Positions 37,142 to 47,627 are shown, numbered from the stretch's first letter. The stretch: 64,000 nucleotides of DNA from Paraburkholderia sp. IMGN_8 (GCF_038050405.1 NZ_CP150900.1:4340001-4404000); one strand, 5' to 3'. Notes: generated by a model from the sequence alone, not told the origin. A program made the numbers and translations.

Positions 37142-37261
37142 GTGACTATCTCCATGTAACGCAAACAGCCCCTGGAGATATGTCCTCAATCCACGAAATG
37201 CTCGTGGAAATACAGCCTCAATTTTTCCTGGAAGCTGCGGGAGCAGGGCTTACCGGCAGCT
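37135..37261. repeat. imperfect ~125-bp repeat, copy B
   Basis: Diverged copy of 35656-35776, placed the same way across the start codon of the downstream gene. It ends GGGCTTACCGGCAGCT. It may be a shared regulatory region or a trace of stacked element insertions. Confidence 0.65.
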
Positions 37262-37345
37262 TGTCGTCCAGTGACGACAGCGGAAGTATTGCGGGCCATC
37301 ATCCGCACCGTCAAGCGGTTGTGGCTCATTATTTTCAACTTTCTT

Positions 37346-38530
37346 CTAATTTTCGCGCAGTTTATCCAAATAGTCCGCCCATTCCTGCATCATTTTTCTC
37401 CTGTCTTCGAGGAACCTGGTCCGGTTATAGGCCGTGCCCAGTGGGTCGGGAACGCGATGCGCCAGCTGATGCTCGATGACCTCCGGCGGAATGCCGAGCC
37501 GTTCGTGCAGGATGGTGCGAGCCATCGCCCTGAAGCCATGCCCGGTCTGTTCGTCGCGAGTGCTGATGCCCGCTCGCCGCAATGCAACGTTGACCGTGTT
37601 GCCCGACATCGGTTGCTTCTTGTCGTGCCTGCCCGGGAACACGTAGTCCCATCGCCCCGTCACCGCCTGCAACTCCCGTAATATCGCGACAGCTTGTGTC
37701 GCCAGCGGGACCAGATGAGGCGCCTGCGTCTTACCGACCACATAGCGCCACTCGGCCGCGTCAAGATGGACCTCGTCCCACCGCATCATGCGTAGTTCGG
37801 CAGGACGACAAAACAGATACGGCGCGAGCCTGAGCGCGCATCTGACCGGAAAGGTGGCATTCACGTCGTGCATCTTGCGAAGCAGCGGGCCGATTTTTTC
37901 CGGCTCCGTGACGGCGGCAAAGTGACCCGGTCGGGCGGGTGGCAGCGCGCCCCTGAGGTGGGCGGCAGGGTTGTTTTGCGTCTTGCCGATGATGACGGCG
38001 TACCGGAAGACCGCCGCGCAGTTTTGCATCGCGCGGTGTGCCGTATCGCGCGCCCCGCGCTCCTCAATGCGGCGCAGACAGGCGAGTATCTCGGGCGCGG
38101 TGATGTCAGCTATGGGGCGCTTGCCCAGCCAGGGGAAGAGGTCGTTCTCCAGCCGGGCAATGACCTTGTCCTTGTGCGATTTCGCCTTGTCGGCCATCAT
38201 CCGCCCGAACCAGTCGCGCGCCACGTCCTCGAACGTGTTGGCGGCGCGCTCCAGCCGCGCGGCCCTGGCCGCTTTCCGGTGCGCGCTCGGGTCGACGTCG
38301 TTCGCGAGCAGTTTGCGCGCGGCGTCGCGCTTCTCCCGCGCATCCTTGAGGCTCACCTCCGGGTAATGCCCGAACGACAGCCGCTTCTCTTTCCGGTCGT
38401 AGCGGTACTTCAGGCGCCAGAGCTTCGACCCGGCCGGCGTAATCTCGAGATACAGGCCGCCGCCGTCCCAGAGGCGCTGGGTCCGCGCCGTCGCGTGGGC
38501 ATGCTTGATAGCGAAGTCGGTGAGGGACAT
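37346..38530 (-). CDS. tyrosine recombinase/integrase (P4-like), second copy next to tRNA
   Basis: A 394-aa P4-type integrase. Marks include LTDFAIKHAHATART and GGGLYLEITPAGSKLW (arm-binding domain), FCRPAELRMMRW (catalytic Arg), GHGFRAMARTIL (His and second Arg) and GTAYNRTRF (catalytic Tyr). It starts at ATG 38530, 164 bases from the 3' end of tRNA-Ala. That is the standard place for an integrase that uses the tRNA as attachment site. It is colinear with the integrase at 35801-37141, so the pair arose by duplication or by two related elements inserting one after the other. Confidence 0.92.
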   Translation of the reverse strand: MSLTDFAIKHAHATARTQRLWDGGGLYLEITPAGSKLWRLKYRYDRKEKRLSFGHYPEVSLKDAREKRDAARKLLANDVDPSAHRKAARAARLERAANTFEDVARDWFGRMMADKAKSHKDKVIARLENDLFPWLGKRPIADITAPEILACLRRIEERGARDTAHRAMQNCAAVFRYAVIIGKTQNNPAAHLRGALPPARPGHFAAVTEPEKIGPLLRKMHDVNATFPVRCALRLAPYLFCRPAELRMMRWDEVHLDAAEWRYVVGKTQAPHLVPLATQAVAILRELQAVTGRWDYVFPGRHDKKQPMSGNTVNVALRRAGISTRDEQTGHGFRAMARTILHERLGIPPEVIEHQLAHRVPDPLGTAYNRTRFLEDRRKMMQEWADYLDKLREN

Positions 38531-38626
38531 GGGGGCATCCCGAAGCGAGCGCGGAGGCCTATGCCCCCTATCCTGCTCCGAAAAGCCTCAAGATTCCAGC
38601 AGATGCAGTTGGACAACCGTGGATGC

Positions 38627-38669
38627 AAAAAAGGCCGGAAGCCTTATGGGATAAGGACTTTCCGGCCTT
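38627..38669 (-). terminator. rho-independent terminator of tRNA-Ala
   Basis: AAGGCCGGAA (38631-38640) pairs with TTCCGGCCTT (38660-38669); on the minus strand a U-run follows (38627-38632). It lies 25 bases after the tRNA 3' end. Confidence 0.85.
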
Positions 38670-38694
38670 CGCTGGACTTAACCAGACTTGAATG

Positions 38695-38770
<76 letters not shown>

Positions 38771-38834
38771 GACGTGCAAATAATTCTAGCACAAGCATTT
38801 TCCGTTTTGCCAAGCGCCGCAGCGTGGCAAAACC

Positions 38835-39185
38835 TCACCTCGAAGGCGCTCCAGCGAGCACCCAATCGACCACCGCGCGAATGTCCGCATCGCTCATCGA
38901 CTGATGTGCCGGCATCGGAATCATGCCCCATACGCCAGCCCCACCATCCTTTACTTTGCGCGACAGTTTTGCCGGCGCTTGCGTATCGCCCTTGTACTTC
39001 GAGGCGACCTGCTGGAACGACGGCCCGACCAGCTTGCGGTCCACCGCGTGACATCCCATACACGCATTCGCATTGGCAACGATCTGACCGCGCGGCACAT
39101 CGGCCGCCTGCGCCGTCGATGCAAAAGCACAACACAAAGCACTCACAGTCAACACCGCGCTTACGAAAGAAGCCCCCCACTTCAT
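38835..39185 (-). CDS. class I cytochrome c (c551/c5-like)
   Basis: A 116-aa periplasmic cytochrome c. Sec signal peptide (residues 1-27, cleavage near AQA-A), heme-binding CMGCH near residue 42, and the sixth ligand Met in the IPMPAHQS segment near residue 91. It carries single electrons between respiratory partners. Its start overlaps the stop of the BON lipoprotein gene (ATGA), so the two are co-translated. Confidence 0.9.
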   Translation of the reverse strand: MKWGASFVSAVLTVSALCCAFASTAQAADVPRGQIVANANACMGCHAVDRKLVGPSFQQVASKYKGDTQAPAKLSRKVKDGGAGVWGMIPMPAHQSMSDADIRAVVDWVLAGAPSR

Positions 39186-39973
39186 GGCGTCGCCTTCGGA
39201 TTACCCGGATGCACCGAGTTCGAATTGCTGACCGGGGCCGGCGCCTGCTGTTCGAGCGGTCGCGCACTTACCGACGAATCGGGAATCGCGCCGATCGTCG
39301 GAGCGCTGGCGTCCGGTTGCGATGCAGTCACCGGCGCTGTCGCCGCAGCCGCGGCAGCCGCCGTCGCTTCCTGCGGCTGGATGTACTGGAACACCTTCAC
39401 GACCTGCGTCACGCCCGGCACGCGGCTCGCCACATCCGCGCCGCGATTGCCCTCGTCCATCGTGACGAGGCCCATCAGATACAGCGAGCCACGCTCGGCC
39501 ACCACCTTGAAGTCGTTCGCCGAAATATTCTTCTCGGCGATCAGGGCGGTCTTCACGCGCGTTTCAAGGTAGGTATCGTTGGTGCGCGACGAGAACGAGC
39601 TGGCCGGTGCGATCGCGAGTTCGTTGACGATCGTGTTCACGTTGTTCAGCCCACGCACGATCGTCTCAGCCCGTTGCTTCGATACGTCGCCCGGCACTTC
39701 GCCGGTCAGCAGTACGCGCCGGTTGAACACCGTCACGTTGACATGCGCGGCGTCCGGCAAATTCTGGCTGATCTGCGCCAGCGCCTTCACCTGCAACTCG
39801 CGATCCTCGGTCTGCGCGCCGAGCGTGCGCCGGTCGGTGGCCACCAGCGCGCCGCCGCCCGCCGCACCGGCAACGGCGAGGAAGCAGCCCTGCAACGTCG
39901 CGGACAGTCCTGCCGCAAACCCGACCACCAGCACGGTTCTCACCAGTGTTTTCTTGACGCGGAATACGCTCAT
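39182..39973 (-). CDS. BON-domain lipoprotein, DolP-like
   Basis: A 263-aa lipoprotein: signal TLVRTVLVVGFAAGLSATLQ, then lipobox Cys (LQGC near residue 29). Two BON domains follow, about 50-115 (VNVTVFNRRVLLTGEVPG) and 128-195 (FKVVAERGSLYLMGLVT). A disordered Ala/Pro/Ser tail ends it, longer than in E. coli DolP. DolP binds anionic phospholipids at division sites and supports outer-membrane integrity. The order diaA - BON lipoprotein is the same as E. coli diaA-dolP. Start ATG 39973 follows GGGAG. Confidence 0.88.
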   Translation of the reverse strand: MSVFRVKKTLVRTVLVVGFAAGLSATLQGCFLAVAGAAGGGALVATDRRTLGAQTEDRELQVKALAQISQNLPDAAHVNVTVFNRRVLLTGEVPGDVSKQRAETIVRGLNNVNTIVNELAIAPASSFSSRTNDTYLETRVKTALIAEKNISANDFKVVAERGSLYLMGLVTMDEGNRGADVASRVPGVTQVVKVFQYIQPQEATAAAAAAATAPVTASQPDASAPTIGAIPDSSVSARPLEQQAPAPVSNSNSVHPGNPKATP

Positions 39974-39999
39974 CAACTAGCTCCCCTTCGAAATCAGTC

Positions 40000-40758
<759 letters not shown>

Positions 40759-40792
40759 TTATCGCACTCATGCATGATCTCAGCGCACCGCG

Positions 40793-41278
40793 TCAGACTT
40801 CGTCGGCGCGAAACGCATCGCGCAGCCAGACAAGCCGGCCCGCTTCGAACGCAATCACGTCGAAACGGCACGCGGGCTCATCGCGCGAATGCCGGCTGCG
40901 GGTCGCCAGATAGTGCCGCGCGGCGCGCACGAGGCGCTGCTTCTTATGCCACCCGATGCTCGCCGCCGCGCCGCCATAGTGCCGCTGCGCACGCGCGCGA
41001 ACTTCGACGAACACCAGCGCGCCGTCACGCTCGCGCATCACGAGATCAATCTCGCCGCCCCGGCACAACACATTGCGCGCAACAAAACGCAAACGCTGTC
41101 GCTGCAGAAATTCCAGCGCACGCGCCTCAAAAGCGGCGCCGACGAATTTGGACCCAGCAGGTCTCAAAAAGTTGTGCGCATTGACCGGGGTGCTTGCCGG
41201 CGTTGCATCGGCGCGGTGCCGCGCCGGCCGCGAGTCCGGCTGTGAGTCGCCCGGCTCGCGCGCCGCTGCGTGGCACAA
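40793..41278 (-). CDS. yraN: YraN family (UPF0102) protein
   Basis: A 161-aa protein of the UPF0102 family with a predicted PD-(D/E)xK nuclease fold: [12 protein letters not shown], then [18 protein letters not shown] and [17 protein letters not shown], where D and E-x-R stand in the core. Conserved next to rsmI and diaA in many bacteria; function not fixed. Start: TTG 41278 gives LCHAA, like the MCHA start of Burkholderia homologues. ATG 41317 is an alternative that would overlap the rsmI ATG on the other strand. Confidence 0.82.
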   Translation of the reverse strand: MCHAAAREPGDSQPDSRPARHRADATPASTPVNAHNFLRPAGSKFVGAAFEARALEFLQRQRLRFVARNVLCRGGEIDLVMRERDGALVFVEVRARAQRHYGGAAASIGWHKKQRLVRAARHYLATRSRHSRDEPACRFDVIAFEAGRLVWLRDAFRADEV

Positions 41279-41315
41279 TGACGGCCTCGTTCTGTCTGTC
41301 TGCGTCTTCTGCCTC

Positions 41316-42191
41316 ATGACTCCTCTCTCCGAACTCGCGCAAGGGCAGCAGTACCCCACTGCCGCGCTGTATGTGGTGGCTACGCCGATCGGCAACATCG
41401 CCGACGTCACGCTGCGCGCGCTGCATGTGCTCGGGCTGGTGGACCGCATCGCCGCCGAAGACACCCGCAACACTGGCCAGCTGCTCGCGCGCTACGGCAT
41501 CTCGAAGCCGCTTGTGGCGGTTCATCAGCACAACGAGCGGGAGGCGGCGCGGCGCCTGATCGAACATCTGCAAGCGGGCGAACGCGTGGCGTACGTTTCG
41601 GATGCGGGCACGCCAGGCATCTCGGACCCCGGCGCCAAACTCGTCGACGCAGTACGCGAAGCGGGCTTCCCGGTGATTCCGCTGCCCGGCGCAAGCGCCC
41701 TCGCGACCGCGTTGAGCGCAGCCGGCGACTGGGTCGCGACGTTCTCGTTCCTCGGCTTTCTGCCGCCGAAAGCAAAGCAACGCGCGGCGACGCTGCAAGC
41801 GCTCGCGACGCATCCGCACGCGATGGTGTTCTACGAAGCGCCGCACCGGATCGTCGAAACGGTGCAGGCACTGGCCGACGCGCTCGGCGGCGAACGCAAG
41901 CTGCTGATCGCACGGGAATTGACGAAGTTACATGAAGCGCTGCATCGCGGCACCCTGGCCGAAGGGCCAGCGTGGCTCGCCGCCGATCCGAACCGGCAAC
42001 GCGGTGAATTTGTGCTGGTAGTCGAAGGCGCGCAGCCGGAAGCCGCCGGCGAACACGATCACGACGCGCTGCTGGGCATCCTGCTGGAAGAGTTGACAGT
42101 GAGTAGCGCGGCGAAAGTCGCGGCGGCCATCACCGGTGCGTCGCGCAACGCGCTGTACACGCGCGCGTTGGCGCTGAAGAAGGACGAATAA
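41316..42191 (+). CDS. rsmI: 16S rRNA (cytidine(1402)-2'-O)-methyltransferase
   Basis: A 291-aa protein of the tetrapyrrole-methylase fold. RsmI marks are [19 protein letters not shown] at the start, [38 protein letters not shown] and [15 protein letters not shown], plus a C-terminal helical tail. It adds the 2'-O-methyl group on C1402 in the ribosomal P site, using SAM. It is divergent from yraN and closed by a hairpin at 42196-42220. Confidence 0.95.
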   Translation: MTPLSELAQGQQYPTAALYVVATPIGNIADVTLRALHVLGLVDRIAAEDTRNTGQLLARYGISKPLVAVHQHNEREAARRLIEHLQAGERVAYVSDAGTPGISDPGAKLVDAVREAGFPVIPLPGASALATALSAAGDWVATFSFLGFLPPKAKQRAATLQALATHPHAMVFYEAPHRIVETVQALADALGGERKLLIARELTKLHEALHRGTLAEGPAWLAADPNRQRGEFVLVVEGAQPEAAGEHDHDALLGILLEELTVSSAAKVAAAITGASRNALYTRALALKKDE

Positions 42192-42195
42192 AAAC

Positions 42196-42220
42196 AAAGG
42201 GCCGCGCGAGGCGGCCCTTT
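42196..42220 (+). terminator. terminator after rsmI
   Basis: A 10-bp perfect stem (AAAGGGCCGC at 42196-42205, GCGGCCCTTT at 42211-42220) five bases after the rsmI stop. It lies between convergent genes and may work in both directions. Confidence 0.8.
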
Positions 42221-42315
42221 GACTTGAATCTTTTAAAGACCCGGCGCGCAGTGTTGCGTGCTGGTCCGCTCGCCGGCGTGGCGGACGCACCCGAAGCGCG
42301 CCCGCCGCCGTCAAC

Positions 42316-42918
42316 TTACTTCTCGGCGCTCGAAACCGAGTTCGACGCCAGCATTTCGTTACGTGCAGCCCTTGCTTCCTGCTGCGTCAGACCTTCGATC
42401 TTGACCCGCGCCGTACCGGCATGGCGCATGTTGAGCACGTTCGCAGCGGCCATCGACAGGTCGATTACCCGGCCGCGCGCGTACGGCCCGCGGTCGTTGA
42501 TGCGCACGACGACCGAGCGCGAGGTGGTCGGATTGGTGACACGCACATACGATCCGAGCGGCAACGTACGATGCGCCGCGGTCAGCGCATGCATGTCGTA
42601 ACGCTCACCGTTGGCGGTACGGCGGCCATGGAAGCCGCGGCCGTACCACGAGGCGCGGCCGGTTTCACGATAGTTCGAAATGCTGGGACCATCGTCCGTC
42701 AGAGGTTCCGCATCGGCTAGCGATGTGCCTTTGGCGGCTGCATCGGATGCCTGTGCGCCACTGAAGGCTTGCGGCCCAAACGAGCCCGCTTGCGCATTCT
42801 TGTTGCTGAGCGGCATGCCGCTTGCGGAGGTGTTGCTGGCGCCAGGAGGCGTCGCACAGCCGACCAGCACAAAAAAGGCAAAAAGACTCCCTAGACCACG
42901 GGTTAACCGAGTTTTCAT
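42316..42918 (-). CDS. rlpA: septal ring lytic transglycosylase RlpA family lipoprotein
   Basis: A 200-aa lipoprotein: hydrophobic LGSLFAFFVLV then lipobox Cys (VGC). A Ser/Ala-rich linker follows, then the double-psi beta-barrel: ASWYGRGFHGRRTANGERYD, the Asp/His region HRTLPLGSYVRVTN, and VRINDRGPYARGRVIDLS. No C-terminal SPOR domain, so it is a short RlpA. RlpA cuts denuded glycan strands at the septum in Pseudomonas. Start MKTRL at 42918; an upstream ATG at 42948 is possible. Confidence 0.87.
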   Translation of the reverse strand: MKTRLTRGLGSLFAFFVLVGCATPPGASNTSASGMPLSNKNAQAGSFGPQAFSGAQASDAAAKGTSLADAEPLTDDGPSISNYRETGRASWYGRGFHGRRTANGERYDMHALTAAHRTLPLGSYVRVTNPTTSRSVVVRINDRGPYARGRVIDLSMAAANVLNMRHAGTARVKIEGLTQQEARAARNEMLASNSVSSAEK

Positions 42919-43556
42919 AAGACGTGCAATCACGTTGTCGAGCCGCATCACGCGAAAGTTGAGCGTGTTGCCTGCGACTCCGGCGGCAACGGACGACAAC
43001 GCGCCGCGCAGACGAGCGCAGTACGTAGAAGCCCGGATGCGGCTCACACAGCCGCTACCGCACGGTTAATTTTCACGTCTGGCGCAACCTGTCCCCGGCA
43101 GCCTGACCAGACCCCACATGCCGCCATCGAACGTGGCAAACACGTTCTTGCGCGCGGAACTCAGCGCGCAGGAACGGCGGCGTAGGCCCCACCCAGCGTC
43201 ACGGCAGTTAAGTCCGTTGCAGGCGCGCGGCGCCTGGCTGGGTAAGACGTGTGCATCGAACGCTTCGATACTGGATTGCCGTCGATAAAACGCGACGGCA
43301 CATACTTGAGTGGCAATCCGCGTTCCCATTTTTGATGGGGACGCATCGCCTTGTGACGGCACGGTTTCCCGTGCACTGGGGGCATTATACCCAAAAGATA
43401 TTTTCAGGATGGCAAGCGACTGAAAACCTTGATGATTTTTCACTATCGCTGCAAAAATGGGCAAGCAACAGCCCGCCGCAACTAGGCCTCGACGCCCCCG
43501 GCGGGGGTAGGCGAGACGCCGGTACAATCAACGTTTTTCCAGCGGCGCCGTCATCC
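42919..43556. other. 638-base intergenic region between rlpA and a GloC-like gene
   Basis: Divergent promoter region. Frames on both strands (for example 43066-43527 minus) lack ribosome sites and family motifs. No RNA gene recognised. Confidence 0.4.
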
Positions 43557-44201
43557 ATGAAAGTCACCTTGATCCCTGTCACGCCGTTCCAGCAGAACAG
43601 CTCGCTGCTTGTTTGCGAGGCGACCGGGCGCGCAGCCGTCGTCGATCCAGGCGGTGACCTCGACGTCATTCAGGGCGAGATCGTGCGCCAGAACGTGACG
43701 GTCGAAAAAGTTTTCCTGACGCACGGGCACATCGATCACTGCGCGGGCGCGAAGACACTCGCCATGCACTACGGCGTGCCGATCGAAGGTCCGCATCCCG
43801 ACGAGCGCTTCTGGCTCGACAAGCTGCCGGATCAAAGCACGCGCTTCGGCTTCCCAGCCGCCGACGCGTTCGAGCCGGACAGTTGGCTGCAAAACGGCGA
43901 CACCGTGCAGTTCGGCGACGAAACCCTCGAGGTCTATCACTGCCCGGGCCATACGCCCGGACACGTGGTGTTCTTCAGCCGCAAGCATCGGCTCGCGCTG
44001 GTGGGCGACGTGCTGTTCGCCGGCTCGATCGGCCGCACTGATTTTCCGCGCGGCAATCATGCCGATCTGGTGCGCTCGATCCGCGAGAAACTCTGGCCGC
44101 TCGGCGACGATGTCACCTTTGTCCCCGGTCACGGACCGACTTCGACGTTCGGCGCCGAGCGCCGCACCAATCCGTACGTCGCGGACGGAGTAGAAGCATG
44201 A
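43557..44201 (+). CDS. MBL-fold hydrolase, glyoxalase II-like (GloC type)
   Basis: A 214-aa metallo-beta-lactamase-fold protein with [10 protein letters not shown] (HxHxDH), CPGHTPGH, the bridging Asp in ALVGDVLF, and FVPGHGPTS for the last His. The short length and motif spacing match GloC/YcbL, which hydrolyses S-lactoylglutathione. It is coupled by a 4-base overlap to the exonuclease gene downstream. Confidence 0.88.
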   Translation: MKVTLIPVTPFQQNSSLLVCEATGRAAVVDPGGDLDVIQGEIVRQNVTVEKVFLTHGHIDHCAGAKTLAMHYGVPIEGPHPDERFWLDKLPDQSTRFGFPAADAFEPDSWLQNGDTVQFGDETLEVYHCPGHTPGHVVFFSRKHRLALVGDVLFAGSIGRTDFPRGNHADLVRSIREKLWPLGDDVTFVPGHGPTSTFGAERRTNPYVADGVEA

Positions 44202-44827
44202 GCGGCGAAATCTACGTGAGCACCGACGTCGAAGCGGACGGCCCGATTCCCGGCCCGCATTCGATGCTCAGTTTCGCCTCCGCCGCCTACACGGAAGACA
44301 AGCAGCTGATCGCCACTTTCTCGGTCAATCTCGAATTGCTCGAAGGCGCCGCCCCGCATCCGGTGCAGGCTGCGTGGTGGAAGACGCAGCCCGACGCATG
44401 GGAGGCCTGCCGCAAGGATTTGCAGCAGCCGGAAACGGCGTTGACTGCCTACGTCGAATGGGTCGAGGCATTGCCGGGCAAGCCGGTGTTCGTGGCAATG
44501 CCGGCCGGCTTCGACTTCACCTATATGTTCTGGTACATGATGCGGTTTGCGGGCCGCTGCCCGTTTTCCTGGTCGGCGCTCGACATCAAGACGCTGGCCT
44601 TCGCGATGACCGGCCTGCCGTACCGCAAGAACATCAAGCCGCGCTTTCCAAAGCACTGGTTCGACGATCATCCGCACACCCACGTCGCGCTCGACGACGC
44701 GATCGAACAGGGCGCGCTCTTCTGCAACATGCTCAAGGAGCTGCGCGCGACTCAGGCGGCAACTGCCGCAGCCGGCAAAGATGGGGACGGCTCAGGACAA
44801 AACACCACTGAGGAACCAGCAAATTAG
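44198..44827 (+). CDS. DEDD-family 3'-5' exonuclease
   Basis: A 209-aa protein with an RNase T/DnaQ-like fold: first acidic pair D10 and E12 in STDVEADG, second Asp in [10 protein letters not shown] (about residue 106), and HVALDDA near the end for the last His and Asp. A disordered Ala/Gly tail follows. It should remove 3' nucleotides from DNA or RNA with two metal ions. The start overlaps the stop of the hydrolase gene. Confidence 0.8.
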   Translation: MSGEIYVSTDVEADGPIPGPHSMLSFASAAYTEDKQLIATFSVNLELLEGAAPHPVQAAWWKTQPDAWEACRKDLQQPETALTAYVEWVEALPGKPVFVAMPAGFDFTYMFWYMMRFAGRCPFSWSALDIKTLAFAMTGLPYRKNIKPRFPKHWFDDHPHTHVALDDAIEQGALFCNMLKELRATQAATAAAGKDGDGSGQNTTEEPAN

Positions 44828-44917
44828 GGAATCTCCCTCGCCGAAGCCGTTTTACATTGCGTTTCGTTTTCGCGCCCTCTACCATGCGTTGATACGGCGA
44901 CGCAAACGGAGGCGCAG

Positions 44918-45376
44918 TTGACACTCGATACGTTCTCTCAAAAAATCCTGCGCCTGCTGCAGCTCGACGCACGCCGCTCCGTGCAAGAGATTTCCGACCA
45001 GGTCGGCCTGTCGAGCACACCGTGCTGGCGGCGCATCAAGGACATGGAGCAATCGGGGGTGATCCAGCGCTACACGGCGTTGCTCGATCGCGAAAAGCTC
45101 GGGCTGCACGTCTGCGCGCTCGCGCATATCCATCTGACGCGTCACACCGAAGGTGGGGTCGAACAGTTCGAGCGCGAAATCGCCACCTGCCCGGAAGTCA
45201 CCGAGTGTTACAGCACGACCGGCGAATCCGATTACATCCTCAAGATCGTGGCGCCGGACATCAAGGCGTACGACAGTTTTCTGCACGAACGCATCTTCAA
45301 GATTCCAGCCGTTGCACAGGTGCGCACGAGCGTCGTGCTACGCGAAATCAAATTCGACACGCAATTGCCGCTATGA
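44918..45376 (+). CDS. Lrp/AsnC-family transcriptional regulator
   Basis: A 152-aa regulator: helix-turn-helix residues 10-50 (KILRLLQLDARRSVQEIS, GLSSTPCWRRIKDME) then the RAM ligand domain (CPEVTECYSTTGESDYIL). TTG start at 44918 with GGAGG five bases upstream is preferred. Such proteins sense amino acids and control nearby or distant genes. It converges on the CDF exporter gene. Confidence 0.92.
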   Translation: MTLDTFSQKILRLLQLDARRSVQEISDQVGLSSTPCWRRIKDMEQSGVIQRYTALLDREKLGLHVCALAHIHLTRHTEGGVEQFEREIATCPEVTECYSTTGESDYILKIVAPDIKAYDSFLHERIFKIPAVAQVRTSVVLREIKFDTQLPL

Positions 45377-45431
45377 CACCGTGAAGCCGAGCCTGGCGCG
45401 GACTTTTCGGTTCAACGCCATGGCGGTGCGT

Positions 45432-46676
45432 TCAAGCGGCGTTGTGCGGCTCCGCGAGGTTGGGGTGCGCGATAGCCTCGCCGGTCGTGGCTTCCTGCGT
45501 GGAGACGGTTTCGGCCGGCGTCGCGTCCAATGCCTGTACCACGTCGAGCTTGCGCGCGCCCAGGCGGTGTTTGAGCGCAACCAGGTCGACGCGCACCAGC
45601 CTCTGCGCGTCGCTTTCGACAGCGCGCGAATCGTCGGGCGGTAAGGTCACTTCGACATCCAGCCCCGTGCTCAGGTAGTGGATATTGACCCCCGCAGCCT
45701 TCATGCCGCCCTCGGCAAACGCTGCGTCGACTTCAGCGACGACCCGCTCGCGCGTCGGCAGGTTGACCGGCGGCCGCGCGACTGCATCGTTTTCCGGGTC
45801 GACATGGATTAGTGCGTCGAGCACGCGGTTGTCGGTCAGCACACGCAAGCGCGCAGCCTCCGCGATGTAATGCCCTTCCGATACCGAGATCAGCGGATCG
45901 ACCAGAATGTGTGCGTCGACGAGCGCGAAATCGCCCATCTTGCGCGTGCGCAGTTCGTGCACGTCGCATACGCCGGGCGTCGATAGCAACAGCGCGCGCA
46001 CGTCGGCGGCCGCGGATTCGTCGAGCGCGCGGTCCGACAGATCCTGCAGCGCGTCCCAGCCGAACGTCCAACCCATGCGCGCCACCATGAAGCCGACAAT
46101 CGCCGCGGCAATCGGATCGAGCAGACGCACACCCGCGAGGCTGCCGATAATACCGATCGCCACCACCAGCGACGACGCCGCATCCGAACGCGCGTGCCAA
46201 GCGTTCGCGATCAACATCGCCGAACGCACGCGCTGCGCTTCGCGCAGCATGTAGCGAAACAGGCTCTCTTTGGAAATCAACACCAGCACGGCGACCGCGA
46301 GCGCGCTCATATGCACGGCGGGGATGTTCTGCAAATCGGCGAGACGCGTGCCTGCGCGCCATAACATGCCGACGCCTACCGCGATCAGCAGTCCGCCCAG
46401 AAATAATGAAGCGACGGTTTCATAGCGGCTGTGTCCGTAATTGTGATCTGCGTCGGGCTTCGCGCCGCTGTGCCGATTGGCGATCAGTACGACAAAATCG
46501 GAAATCAGATCGGCAAGCGAATGGACACCGTCTGCGACCAGCGCTTGAGAATGCGCAAAGACGCCGATGACGATTTGCAGCGTCATCAGCACCATATTCA
46601 CCGCGATACTGACAAAGGTACTTTTGCGCGCAACGCGATGTTTCTCGGCGGACTGGGCGGTGATAGTGGAAGGCAT
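45432..46676 (-). CDS. cation diffusion facilitator (CDF) metal exporter
   Basis: A 414-aa inner-membrane protein of about six helices with CDF zinc-site motifs ADGVHSLADLISD (helix 2) and HARSDAASS (helix 5), and a cytoplasmic C-terminal dimer domain. The C-terminus is longer than in FieF, with about 100 extra residues and the end EAIAHPNLAEPH. It should export Zn2+, Fe2+ or similar ions by proton exchange. Confidence 0.9.
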   Translation of the reverse strand: MPSTITAQSAEKHRVARKSTFVSIAVNMVLMTLQIVIGVFAHSQALVADGVHSLADLISDFVVLIANRHSGAKPDADHNYGHSRYETVASLFLGGLLIAVGVGMLWRAGTRLADLQNIPAVHMSALAVAVLVLISKESLFRYMLREAQRVRSAMLIANAWHARSDAASSLVVAIGIIGSLAGVRLLDPIAAAIVGFMVARMGWTFGWDALQDLSDRALDESAAADVRALLLSTPGVCDVHELRTRKMGDFALVDAHILVDPLISVSEGHYIAEAARLRVLTDNRVLDALIHVDPENDAVARPPVNLPTRERVVAEVDAAFAEGGMKAAGVNIHYLSTGLDVEVTLPPDDSRAVESDAQRLVRVDLVALKHRLGARKLDVVQALDATPAETVSTQEATTGEAIAHPNLAEPHNAA

Positions 46677-46853
46677 CTGAAGCTACGAGAAAAGTTCAAT
46701 GCCCGCATTCTACCCGGCGCGTCTCGAAAACACGTCGCCATGGAATAAAAATTTCCTTTTAAATCAGATGCTTATCTAAACGAAAAGCATTCGCGTTCCA
46801 GCTGTATGGAACACGTGTAACACAAATCCGTGTCAATTCGCCGGCGCAGTAAT

Positions 46854-46884
46854 AAAAAAACCGCGCCCTGAACGGTACGCGGTT
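46854..46884 (-). terminator. terminator of the single-module H-NS gene
   Basis: AACCGCG (46859-46865) pairs with CGCGGTT (46878-46884), with U-run on the minus strand at 46854-46860. Confidence 0.8.
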
Positions 46885-46930
46885 TTCTCTGTCAGCAGCG
46901 GCGCGGTAAAGGCGCCACTGGTGTACGGCA

Positions 46931-47233
46931 TTACTTCTGGATCAGAAACTTCTCACGATCGAGGCCTGCGATCCAGCGCGGCGGCTTGCCACGACCCGAC
47001 CACGTGCTGCCGCTGTCCGGGTCGCGATATTTCGGCGCAACACCAGCACGCGGACGACCGGCTTTAGCGCCCTTGGCTGCACGGCCGCCGCCGAGTTCGC
47101 TCAGCGTAATGCCGTAATCGGCCATTTTCTGCTTGATCTCATTCAACACTTCCGCGTATTCACGCGACTTCGCTTCTTCGATCTGCTTTTCGAGCTTCTC
47201 GCGCTGGGCGAGTAGTTCCTTGTAGGAAGACAT
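46931..47233 (-). CDS. H-NS family histone-like protein
   Basis: A 100-aa standard Burkholderia H-NS: N-terminal coiled-coil dimerisation region (YKELLAQREKLEKQIEEAK) and one C-terminal DNA-binding module KYRDPDSGSTWSGRGKPPRW, with final REKFLIQK. It silences AT-rich, often foreign DNA. The 394 bases upstream are strikingly AT-rich, in line with autoregulation. Confidence 0.93.
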   Translation of the reverse strand: MSSYKELLAQREKLEKQIEEAKSREYAEVLNEIKQKMADYGITLSELGGGRAAKGAKAGRPRAGVAPKYRDPDSGSTWSGRGKPPRWIAGLDREKFLIQK

Positions 47234-47627
47234 AGGTTCCCTTGTGATATGGATAAATGACTGCCAGTCTTAAGCCGGCTTGCCCTTTGAAGGTGTTCAT
47301 GCCTCGGAATTTGCAGGCGAGATTAACACAAAATAGAAAAACTGCAAAAGTCACTTCGTAAAATTAATCATATTTCGTTTCAAAAAATTTCCTTCGAACA
47401 CGGTGTTACGCACAGTCTTTCAAATGGCTGATTTCGTCTTTTGCAGAAAACTCGTCGCGGCGTTTCCGTAATTATGGGATTAATTATCAAAACATGAAAA
47501 TTAAGATGCATATTTCGCGCCAACATTTCATGCCATGAAAGCTTTAACATGAAGTCACGAAGCATATTGCGATAGATGCCCACGCCGTTATTGCGATATC
47601 CGTGTTTCCCCGAACGGCAATCAAAGC
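47234..47627. promoter_or_regulatory. AT-rich region upstream of H-NS gene
   Basis: This stretch holds A/T runs (for example 47320-47400 and 47470-47520) quite unlike the flanking GC-rich DNA. It has no gene. It is the likely promoter and H-NS binding region of the gene at 46931-47233. Confidence 0.5.

Noticed and set aside
1..38694. Left attachment repeat of the tRNA-Ala element
   Set aside because: No second copy of the tRNA 3' end was found by eye; a string search of the flanking genome is needed.
43066..43527. 153-codon minus-strand frame between rlpA and the GloC-like gene
   Set aside because: No start signal and no recognisable family; Arg/Cys-rich as expected for noise.
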